DNA of 64,000 nt from Streptomyces sp. NBC_00239 (GTDB lineage Bacteria; Actinomycetota; Actinomycetes; Streptomycetales; Streptomycetaceae), in the NCBI RefSeq assembly GCF_036194065.1, contig NZ_CP108095.1, forward strand, positions 3,844,001 through 3,908,000, in the 5' to 3' direction. The notes under the pieces are model-generated. The model did not search any database. It saw only the letters and a list, made by a program, of their open reading frames with translations, and had not been told where the DNA came from. The first letter of the stretch is position 1. Every line of letters begins with the position of its first letter. Both the position numbers and the translations under genes were made by a program. Positions 1 through 6,560 of this stretch are shown here, piece by piece.

Positions 1-1
1 G

Positions 2-1735
2 CGGACGTTCGTCGACCGCCGCGGCCGGTCGTGGCAGATGACGAGCTATGCGGAGATGGCCACCCGGACGGCGGTCGGCCGCGCCGCCGTCGAGGCGCAC
101 GGCGACCGCCTGCGGGCCGCCGGTATCCGGCTGGTGATCGTGTCCAACGCGCCCCACAACTGCGAGCTTTGCGACCCCTTCGAGGGTCGGGTGCTCGCGC
201 TCGACGGCCCGAGCGGCGCCCGAACGATCGAGGTGGAGCACGCCATCGAGGACGGGCGCACCGTGCGGGTGGACGTCGCCGGATCACTCGACGACGCCCG
301 CCGCGCAGGGCTCCAGCACCCCAACTGTCGGCACTCCACCTCGGCGTTCCTGCCCGGGGTGACCCGGGCGCCGGTCGAGCACTCCGAGGACCCGGCGGGG
401 TACGCCGCCTCACAGAGGCAGCGTGCGATCGAGCGGGCCATCAGGAAGTGGAAGAACCGCAGCGCCGCCGCCGTCACCCCCGAGGCCAAGCGCGCGGCCG
501 AGGCCCGGGTGCGGCAGTACCAAGGCCGGATGCGCGAGCACCTGGCCGCGCACCCCGAGCTCATCCGCCGCCGTGAACGGGAAGCCCCGGGCGCCGGCAA
601 CCTGCCGAACACCGCGCCGACCCCGCCGCACGACGCGGTGCAGGCGGCGCGCGTGCGGGCGGGCGACGACCGCACGCTGCCCGAGATGCGCGACGAGCAG
701 CTCGGCGCCGCGCTGCGCCCGGGTGTGCTGGACGAACGCGACCGCGACCGGATCGCCGCCGAGGCGGACCGCCGCGACGAGCAGGCCCTGCTCGACCGGG
801 TCCGCCCCGGTGGTCGCATGGTCGACAGCCTCGCCGAGTTCTCCGACGACGAGCTCGCCCGCATGGCGCTGCACCTCGACGACGAGGGGATGCTGCGGGT
901 GATGGCCGAGGCCGACCGGCGCGACCTCGACGCCACTATGCCCTCGATCCGGACCGACCTGCTCGGCATGTCCGAGCGGGACCTCGCCACCCGTGCCCGC
1001 CATGTCCCCGAGGACCGGCCGGCGATCGGCGCCGAGGTCCACCGCCGCCGGATGCTCGGCGCCCTCTTTCCCGGCGGGCGCCTCGCCGCCGACCTGTCCG
1101 CGCTCGGCGACGACCTGCTCGTGTGGGGCACGCGTTACGCGAGCCCCGAGGACTCGATACGGATCGCCGCCGAGATCGACCGTCGGTACCCGCCCGTCCC
1201 ACCGCCGCCCCCGGCGGGGGCGAGCGCCACGGCCACGATCACGGCGCACGATGCCCTCGACGCCGCCATGCACCCGATGCGCCTCGACGACCCGCCCCCG
1301 GCCGACCCCGACGAATGGGGGCCGTACGGGGCCGACATCGAGCGCGGCCCGGACGGCACCGAGCACATGTCCACCGCCGAGCGATGGGTCTACGAGCGCG
1401 AGCTCGAAGCGAGGGCGTCGCGCGAGGCGTACAGCCGCGACGAGATCCGGTCCATGTACGACGAGCACATCTACGTGCAGTGGCTCGCCGCCGAGGACGC
1501 GACCCGGGGTCACATGCTCAACCGCCGCGCCGAGGCCGCCGACGTCGACCCGCGAACGCTGTTCACCGGGCCCGCTCACGTGGCCTACGCCCGAGCGTCC
1601 GAGGACCTGATCAGGTTTTGGGAGGACGTCCCCAGGGTGACGCTCGCCGAGTTCACCGAGCAGGTGACCGGCGTCCGCAACGGCGCGGGCGCCACCGCCC
1701 GCAGCGCACGCGACAACCAGCGCAACAAGCAGTGA
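2..1735 (+). CDS. Phage minor capsid protein (Phage_min_cap2/MuF-like), 5'-partial
   Basis: The frame is open from base 2, so the start lies outside the window. The N-terminal region fits the phage minor capsid protein 2 / MuF-like family: a TSYAEMATRT stretch (from base 38), a Cys-x2-Cys (NCELC, about base 160) and the family-typical HPNCRHS (about 319-339). Such proteins sit at the portal vertex inside the head. The C-terminal half (bases 670-1190) holds four degenerate modules of 42-49 residues, each ending in a variant of AAEADRR. A Pro-rich linker and a roughly 150-residue tail follow. The modular C-terminus is not part of the usual family core and may be an internal head protein or effector fused to MuF, as is known for other MuF proteins; that is inference. 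Confidence 0.85.
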   Translation, partial: RTFVDRRGRSWQMTSYAEMATRTAVGRAAVEAHGDRLRAAGIRLVIVSNAPHNCELCDPFEGRVLALDGPSGARTIEVEHAIEDGRTVRVDVAGSLDDARRAGLQHPNCRHSTSAFLPGVTRAPVEHSEDPAGYAASQRQRAIERAIRKWKNRSAAAVTPEAKRAAEARVRQYQGRMREHLAAHPELIRRREREAPGAGNLPNTAPTPPHDAVQAARVRAGDDRTLPEMRDEQLGAALRPGVLDERDRDRIAAEADRRDEQALLDRVRPGGRMVDSLAEFSDDELARMALHLDDEGMLRVMAEADRRDLDATMPSIRTDLLGMSERDLATRARHVPEDRPAIGAEVHRRRMLGALFPGGRLAADLSALGDDLLVWGTRYASPEDSIRIAAEIDRRYPPVPPPPPAGASATATITAHDALDAAMHPMRLDDPPPADPDEWGPYGADIERGPDGTEHMSTAERWVYERELEARASREAYSRDEIRSMYDEHIYVQWLAAEDATRGHMLNRRAEAADVDPRTLFTGPAHVAYARASEDLIRFWEDVPRVTLAEFTEQVTGVRNGAGATARSARDNQRNKQ

Positions 1736-1747
1736 GGGGGTGATCGC

Positions 1748-1903
1748 TTGGCCTTCCGTGAGGACGCCGTGCGCGCCCGCGCGGACGGGCTCGCCGCCGC
1801 GCGGGCCGGACATCCGGTGACCCGATGCCCCCGCTTCACCGACCCCCGGCTCACCGCCGCTTGGGTCCGTGGCTACGCCGCCGCCGTCCGGCCCGCGCCG
1901 TAG
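1748..1903 (+). CDS. Rmf/CrpP-fold micro-protein, 51 aa
   Basis: A TTG start sits 7 bases after a strong ribosome-binding site (GAGGGGG, 1734-1740), giving a 51-residue basic protein. Its pattern ADGLAAARAGHP, then CPRF, then AAWVRGYAAA closely follows E. coli ribosome modulation factor (GYQAGIAG, CPYQ, QWLGGWREA) and the related CrpP fold, including the single Cys-Pro. Rmf dimerises 70S ribosomes in stationary phase. Short relatives with this pattern occur in actinobacteria and their phages, and their role is unknown to me. It lies between the minor capsid gene and a terminator, so it should be made late with head proteins. Identification is by pattern only. Confidence 0.7.
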   Translation: MAFREDAVRARADGLAAARAGHPVTRCPRFTDPRLTAAWVRGYAAAVRPAP

Positions 1904-1918
1904 CCCCTCCCTTCTGTA

Positions 1919-1944
1919 GGGCCGCCGATCCGGTGGCCCTTTTT
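1919..1944 (+). terminator. Rho-independent terminator before scaffold gene
   Basis: GGGCC-x-CCG and CGG-x-GGCCC arms flank a three-base loop and are followed directly by five T residues (1940-1944). It separates the minor capsid/Rmf-like transcript from the scaffold-capsid transcript, and may lower the level of upstream messages relative to capsid. Confidence 0.75.
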
Positions 1945-1978
1945 CATGCCCGCACGAGCCCCGGAGGGCCGCACCGCC

Positions 1979-2566
1979 ATGCCCGAGAACACCGCCGATC
2001 CCGCCGTCGAGGCCGCTCCGACGGGTGAGCAGAACCCCGCCCCGACCGGGGCGCCGTCCGCCGATCCCGCCGCCGCGCAGCAGCTCGCCGAGGCCACCAC
2101 GCGCGCCGAGCAGGCCGCGGCCGAGCGTGACGAGCTGCGCGCCGCCCTCGACGCCGTGACCAAGGCGCTCAACCCCAACGATCCCGGCGCCGAGAACGAC
2201 CCGGCCGCCCTGGCCGCCGCCGTCGCCGAGCGCGACCGGCTGCTCGCCGAGCACTCGACCGAGCTGCGCGGCGCCCGAGTCGAGCTCGCCGTCGCCCGCG
2301 CCGCCGCCGACGCGGGCGCACGTGGCGACCGCCTGCTCAACAGCCGCTCATTCCTCGCCGCCGTCTCCGGCCTCGACCCCGCCGACAAGGGGTTCGAGGA
2401 GCAGCTCGGCGCCGCGATCAAGACGGCGGTCGACGCCGACCCCGACCTGTACCGCGCAGGCCCCGCCGCACCGCCCCGTGCGGGCGCCGAGTTCAACGGC
2501 GCCCCGACCGGTGAGCGCAAGCCCGCGACCCTGCGCGACGCCATCGCCGCCCGCCTCGGCGGCTGA
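1979..2566 (+). CDS. Capsid scaffolding protein
   Basis: 195 residues, Ala/Glu/Arg-rich. A disordered N-terminus (residues 1-35) leads into a heptad-like helical region (about 35-115). This composition and the place directly before the major capsid gene are typical of siphovirus scaffold proteins, which guide procapsid assembly and are then removed. The ATG at 1979 is preferred over an in-frame start at 1946 because GGAGGG (1963-1968) lies 10 bases upstream. No protease is visible nearby. The assignment rests on position and composition. Confidence 0.75.
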   Translation: MPENTADPAVEAAPTGEQNPAPTGAPSADPAAAQQLAEATTRAEQAAAERDELRAALDAVTKALNPNDPGAENDPAALAAAVAERDRLLAEHSTELRGARVELAVARAAADAGARGDRLLNSRSFLAAVSGLDPADKGFEEQLGAAIKTAVDADPDLYRAGPAAPPRAGAEFNGAPTGERKPATLRDAIAARLGG

Positions 2567-2586
2567 ACAACTGGAGATCCCCACCT

Positions 2587-3597
2587 ATGGCAATCACTCT
2601 TGCCGACGCCAAGCTCAACACGCAGGACGACCTCGACCTGACCGTGATCGACGAGTTCCGTAAGTCGTCTTGGCTGCTCGACAATCTCGTCTTCGACGAC
2701 GTCGTGTCCCCCGCTGGTGGGGGCGCGACCCTCACGTACGGGTACACGCGCCTGATCACCGAGCGCCCGGCGCAGTTCCGAGCGCTTAACACCGAGTACC
2801 CCAAGGCGCAGGCCAAGCGGCAGCGCTACACCGTCGATCTCAGCCCCTTGGGTGGGGCGTTCGAGGTCGACCGGGTCCTGTCCGCCCTCGGCGCTGCGGC
2901 GACCAATGAGACCGAGTTCCAGATGAACCAGACGATCAAGAGCGCTCGCGCGTTCTTCTCCGATCAGGTCATCAACGGGAAGCGGGTCACGACCCCGGGC
3001 GCCGAGGCTGGGTTCGACGGTCTCGACAAGGCGCTCGCCGGCAGCACGACCGAGATGGGTGCGGGCGCGTCCCTCGACTGGACCGGTTCGGCCATCGGCT
3101 CGGACGCGGGCAAGGCGAACGACGCGCTCGACATCCTCGACGAGTTCCTGTCCCTGCTCGACGGCGCCCCGTCGGCGCTCTTCGGGAACAAGAAGACGAT
3201 CGCCCGGGTGCGGTCGCTCGCCCGCCGGGCCGGCTACTACGACCGGTCGCCGAACTCCTTCGGTCAGAACGTCGAGACGTACAACGGCATCGCCCTGGTG
3301 GACCTCGGCGAGAAGGCGGGCAGCATCGCCCCCGTGATCCCGGTCGAGACCCGGGATGTCGACGGCGCCGGAGCGGGCGGCAACATCACCGGTCTCTCGG
3401 ACCTGTACGCCGTGCGCCTCGGCACCGATGGATTCCACGGCGTCTCGACCGTCGGGGGTCAGCTCGTACGTCAGTGGCTCCCGGACTTCACCACGGCGGG
3501 CGCCGTCAAGACCGGCGAGGTCGAGCTCGGACCTGTGGCCGTGGCGCTCAAGGCCACGAAGGCAGCGGCGGTACTGCGGAACATCAAGGTCCAGTGA
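2587..3597 (+). CDS. Major capsid protein (HK97-fold)
   Basis: 336 residues starting MAITLADAKL, with a ribosome-binding GGAG nine bases upstream. The organisation is that of an actinophage major capsid protein: N-terminal helix ending in a strongly acidic stretch, the middle region (SPLGGAFEVDRVL, about residues 95-107) corresponding to the P-domain/A-domain transition, and a C-terminal beta-rich region. It forms the icosahedral shell. Placed between scaffold and connector genes; its stop overlaps the next start by one base. Confidence 0.85.
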   Translation: MAITLADAKLNTQDDLDLTVIDEFRKSSWLLDNLVFDDVVSPAGGGATLTYGYTRLITERPAQFRALNTEYPKAQAKRQRYTVDLSPLGGAFEVDRVLSALGAAATNETEFQMNQTIKSARAFFSDQVINGKRVTTPGAEAGFDGLDKALAGSTTEMGAGASLDWTGSAIGSDAGKANDALDILDEFLSLLDGAPSALFGNKKTIARVRSLARRAGYYDRSPNSFGQNVETYNGIALVDLGEKAGSIAPVIPVETRDVDGAGAGGNITGLSDLYAVRLGTDGFHGVSTVGGQLVRQWLPDFTTAGAVKTGEVELGPVAVALKATKAAAVLRNIKVQ

Positions 3598-3815
3598 TGG
3601 CCCGGTACGCGATCACCGCCCCGCACGACGGCGACGAGCAGATCGGCGGCGTCACCATCGCCGACGGCCGCGCCACCGCGACCGACCCGGGCGAGGGGGT
3701 GCTGCTCTACCTGCGCCGCCACGGCTACACCGTCGAGCCTCTCGACGACGAACCCGACGGACCGCCGGACGACAAGCCGGCGGGCCGTTCCGCTGCCCGC
3801 AACAAGAGGGGGTGA
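3597..3815 (+). CDS. Small head-associated protein, unknown function
   Basis: 72 residues, start ATG overlapping the capsid stop codon (TGATG). It has a compact N-terminal domain (residues 1-45, ending RRHGYTVE) and a charged Pro/Asp/Lys-rich tail. Genes of this size directly after capsid often encode minor head or head-decoration proteins, but I recognise no motif. Translational coupling suggests it is made with capsid. Confidence 0.65.
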   Translation: MARYAITAPHDGDEQIGGVTIADGRATATDPGEGVLLYLRRHGYTVEPLDDEPDGPPDDKPAGRSAARNKRG

Positions 3816-3818
3816 GCG

Positions 3819-4217
3819 GTGGCCCGACAGCCCTACACCACCCCCGAACAGCTCGCCGTCTGGCTCGGGCACCCCGCCCCGCCCGAGGCCGAGCGGCTGA
3901 TCGCCCGCGCCGGCGAGGACATCGACTCGGCTCTGCTCACCGCGATCTACGCCGTTGATGACGACGGCGACCCCCTCGACCCGCCGATCGTCGAAGCCCT
4001 CGCCGCGGCGGTCTGCGCGCAGATCGAGTATTGGCTCGGGTCCGGCGATGACGGCACGGGCGCGGCGGGCAGATGGGACTCGGTCTCGATCGGACCCGTA
4101 TCTCTGTCCGGCCGCGCCGCCTCGACCGCCGGAGCGTCCGGCGTCGAGCTCGCGCCCCGGGCCGCCCGCGCACTCCGGCGCGCTGGCCTCGAACCGGGGC
4201 GGGTGATGGCGTGGTGA
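3819..4217 (+). CDS. Head-tail connector (adaptor) protein
   Basis: 132 residues with a GTG start preceded by AGAGGGGGTGAGC. Mostly helical; the opening (PYTTPEQLAVWLG) and the block describing an array of helices through residue 75 resemble the gp6/gp15-type adaptor that binds the portal and completes the head. It is the first of four short genes joined by 4-base overlaps or tiny gaps, which is the usual connector/tail-completion run. Family assigned from order and helical pattern. Confidence 0.65.
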   Translation: MARQPYTTPEQLAVWLGHPAPPEAERLIARAGEDIDSALLTAIYAVDDDGDPLDPPIVEALAAAVCAQIEYWLGSGDDGTGAAGRWDSVSIGPVSLSGRAASTAGASGVELAPRAARALRRAGLEPGRVMAW

Positions 4218-4531
4218 CCCGCGTCCCGCCCTCCCTGCTCCGCCACCGGATCGGCGTCGAGCCCTACCTCGGCGACGGCGCATACGGCCCGACCTACGGC
4301 CCGTACGTCGAGGTTCCCGCGCTCGTCGGCGAGGCCGTCCGTATGGTCCGGGCCCCCGACGGTCGGACCGTCACCAGTACCGCGCAGGTGATCGCCGCCC
4401 CCGGGCTGGACTGCCCGCCCGGTAGTCGGGTGACCCTGCCGCGCGGTCGCGTCACCACGGCGATCAGCCTCGCCGAGCACACCGCCCCGGGCCTACCGGT
4501 CCCCGCGTCCACGGAGGTGGTGTGCGAATGA
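4214..4531 (+). CDS. Head-tail stopper-like protein
   Basis: 105 residues from a GTG overlapping the previous stop (GTGA); a second GTG one codon upstream is possible. Short beta-rich protein (PYLGDGAYGPTYGP, then VTLPRGRV) at the place of the siphovirus head-closure stopper, which plugs the filled head until the tail docks. No diagnostic residue is visible, so the role rests on size and order. Confidence 0.6.
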   Translation: MTRVPPSLLRHRIGVEPYLGDGAYGPTYGPYVEVPALVGEAVRMVRAPDGRTVTSTAQVIAAPGLDCPPGSRVTLPRGRVTTAISLAEHTAPGLPVPASTEVVCE

Positions 4532-4875
4532 GCCGCGCCCGACTGCGCTGGAACGGCAACGCTGCCACCGGAGCGATCCGCGAGGCTGCGGCGCGCGGAC
4601 TGCTGCTCGGCGCCGAGCATGTCCTCGCCGAGAGCCGCAAGCGCGTCCCGATCAACGAGGGAACCCTCGAACGGAGCGGGGCGAGCTCGGTCGATGAGCA
4701 GCAGATGACCGCCGCCGTCTCGTACGACACCCCGTACGCGGGACGCGTCCACGAAGACATGACCGCCCGGCACGCCCCGGGGCGGACCGCGAAGTACCTC
4801 GAAGGCGTCTTGCCTGAGAGCGCTGGCGAGGTACAGGCGTTGATCGCCGCGCAGGTCCGCCGGGCGCTCCGGTGA
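4528..4875 (+). CDS. Tail-completion / minor capsid protein (HK97 gp10-like)
   Basis: 115 residues, ATG overlapping the previous stop (ATGA). The helix ending HVLAESRKRVPINEGTLERS followed by SYDTPYAGRVHED and HAPGRTAKYLE is the usual pattern of the minor capsid / gp10-like tail-completion family (RxPxxTGxLxxS, then YAxxxHE). It joins neck to tail. A GTG two codons upstream (4522) would add two residues. Confidence 0.75.
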   Translation: MSRARLRWNGNAATGAIREAAARGLLLGAEHVLAESRKRVPINEGTLERSGASSVDEQQMTAAVSYDTPYAGRVHEDMTARHAPGRTAKYLEGVLPESAGEVQALIAAQVRRALR

Positions 4876-5303
4876 CGTACAGCGTCGACCTGGCCGACGG
4901 AGTGGCGCGGCTGCTCGCCGACGCCGGGCTCGGCGTCTACCGGCCCGACGGCGTGTACGTGGCGGGCGACACCGCGATCACCATCGCCTCGCTGCCGCCG
5001 TCCCCCGACCGCGTGCTGTGCCTGTCCCTCTACCCGGTCGCCGAGTCGGCCGCGCTCACGGACACGACCACCGGGCTACAGGTGCGGGTGCGTGCGGGCG
5101 CCGACCCGCGCGAGGCCGAGGTGCTCGCCGACCGGGTGCACGACGTGTTGCACGCGTCCGGCCCGCACGTCTTCGGCGAGGCCCGGGTGCAGCTCATCTT
5201 TCGCGTGTCCGCCGGCCCGCTCGGCGCCGACTCCTCGGGCCGCTGGGAACGGACCGCCAACTACCACTGTCGCGCCCACCGGGCGCATCCCAACCTCGAA
5301 TAA
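4872..5303 (+). CDS. Tail terminator / minor capsid protein
   Basis: 143 residues, GTG start overlapping the preceding stop. An alpha/beta protein (LADAGLGVYRPDGVY, then a strand-rich segment with RVRAGADPREAEVLADRVHDVLH, then RWERTANYHCRAHR) that fits the actinophage minor capsid/tail terminator family. It caps the tail tube and docks on the head. Its place just before the tail tube gene supports this. Confidence 0.72.
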   Translation: MTYSVDLADGVARLLADAGLGVYRPDGVYVAGDTAITIASLPPSPDRVLCLSLYPVAESAALTDTTTGLQVRVRAGADPREAEVLADRVHDVLHASGPHVFGEARVQLIFRVSAGPLGADSSGRWERTANYHCRAHRAHPNLE

Positions 5304-5314
5304 GGGAGGTCCCA

Positions 5315-5848
5315 TTGAGCACGCCGCCGTCGCCTGACGACGTGACCCTGCTCGCCCGGCGGTACCGACTTGAGCTCGACATGCCGACCGTCCCCGGAAC
5401 GCCCGTGTGGACGCTCGTCCCCGGAGTCTCGGAGTTCGCGCCGAAGATCGAACCGACCGCGCAAGAGCTCAACCTCTACGACGGCGAGGGCTACCCCGAG
5501 CAGGTCGTGACCATGCTCAAGTGGAGCATCGAGACCACCGTCGCCCACCGGGCGAACCCGGTCACCCTCAAGTTCTCCAGCGCCCAAGAGGCCCTGCGGA
5601 AGGCGTCCATGTCCTTTGGCGCCGCCTCTTACGTGCGCGTCCGCTGGTTCGACCGGACCGGTCTCCCGGACGCGTACGAGGGCCGAGCCATCGTGCAGTG
5701 GGAGCCGGACGGCGGCGACGCCGCCGAGGTCGACACCGTCAAGATCACCCTTACCGGCTCGGGCAACCTGACCGCGATCACGAACCCGGTCGCGACCCCG
5801 GGCCTGCTGTCCGTAGAGGGCAAGACGGCCAAGGCAGGTGACAGCTAA
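5315..5848 (+). CDS. Major tail (tube) protein
   Basis: 177 residues from a TTG codon preceded by GGAGG (5305-5309). Beta-rich: residues 22-60 include PGTPVWTLVPGVSEFAP, followed by LNLYDGEGYPEQVVTMLKW and a C-terminal strand region ending in KITLTGSG. This layout matches Streptomyces phage tube subunits, which stack into the tail lumen. It stands directly before the chaperone pair, as expected. The stop TAA overlaps the next ATG by one base. Confidence 0.75.
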   Translation: MSTPPSPDDVTLLARRYRLELDMPTVPGTPVWTLVPGVSEFAPKIEPTAQELNLYDGEGYPEQVVTMLKWSIETTVAHRANPVTLKFSSAQEALRKASMSFGAASYVRVRWFDRTGLPDAYEGRAIVQWEPDGGDAAEVDTVKITLTGSGNLTAITNPVATPGLLSVEGKTAKAGDS

Positions 5849-6330
5849 TGGCGTTCGAGGCACTCGGCGAGCTACTCGACGAAGCGCTCACCCTCCCCAT
5901 CCGGGGTAAGCCGTACCGGGTGCCCGCGCCGTCGGCCGAGGTCGGCCTGCTCACGCAGGCACTCGTGCACGCTGCGGCGGTCGCTGCCGACGGGGGCCGC
6001 GCCGACGAGCAGGTGCTCGCCGATGCCGCCGAGCGCAACCACTACCGGGACGTACTCGGCCCGACGTACGACGAGCTGATCGCCGACGGGGTGTCTTGGC
6101 CCGAGCTCAAGCACGCGGCCCTCACCTGCATGGTGTGGATCGCGCAGGACCGCGTCGCCGCCGAGCGGTTTTGGAACTCGGGCGGCGACCCAAATCGACT
6201 GGCCCCGAACCGAGCCGCTCGGCGCCGGTCGGGCGGGGCGAGTACGACGAAGAATCCGGCCTCTACGAGTGGTACGAGCACCCCGTCGGCGCCCGCCCGC
6301 GCCAAGGCAAAGGGCAAGCGCCGGAAGTGA
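5848..6330 (+). CDS. Tail assembly chaperone, short form (gpG-like)
   Basis: 160 residues: a helical N-terminal domain (1-115) and a low-complexity Ala/Ser/Lys tail (120-160). It stands between tube and tape measure genes, the fixed position of the lambda gpG/gpGT-type chaperones that hold tape measure protein during tail polymerisation. Only the first 116 residues are shared with the frameshifted long form. The basic tail of the unshifted protein looks dispensable. Confidence 0.75.
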   Translation: MAFEALGELLDEALTLPIRGKPYRVPAPSAEVGLLTQALVHAAAVAADGGRADEQVLADAAERNHYRDVLGPTYDELIADGVSWPELKHAALTCMVWIAQDRVAAERFWNSGGDPNRLAPNRAARRRSGGASTTKNPASTSGTSTPSAPARAKAKGKRRK

Positions 6331-6527
6331 CTTGGGCTCGGATTCTCGACGAGTGGCCGCTCGTCGAGGCCGACCTGCACGAGACCTACGGGCTCGACCT
6401 CAGCACCCCCGGCCTGCTCCAAACGCGCTCGTGGCGATGGCTGCGGGTGCGGGTGCTCGGCCTGCTCAGCACCGAGACGCGCCTCGCGCGTCTGCTCAAC
6501 CCCTCGCCTGACTCGCCCTCCCCCTAA
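5848..6527 (+). CDS. Tail assembly chaperone, -1 frameshift fusion (gpGT-like)
   Basis: The same ATG with a -1 shift at 6189-6195 gives a 226-residue product: 116 residues in the first frame, then 110 in the next ending at TAA 6525-6527. The second part (from STGPEP to the C-terminus) has no start of its own in a sensible place and contains LYEWYEHPVG and RILDEWPLVEADLHE, well-behaved coding sequence. Such fusions bind both tape measure and tube protein in lambda. The shift is inferred from the heptamer and the conserved gene order. Confidence 0.8.
6189..6195 (+). promoter_or_regulatory. -1 ribosomal slippery site CCCAAAT
   Basis: The bases read C CCA AAT in the upstream frame, a full X XXY YYZ heptamer: both tRNAs can re-pair on CCC and AAA after slipping back one base. 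A short GC-rich hairpin (CCGAG-CCG-CTCGG, 6210-6222) starts 15 bases downstream and could stimulate slipping. Confidence 0.8.
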
Positions 6528-6560
6528 CCGGGGCGGCGCACGACCGACCGGGGGTGAGCG

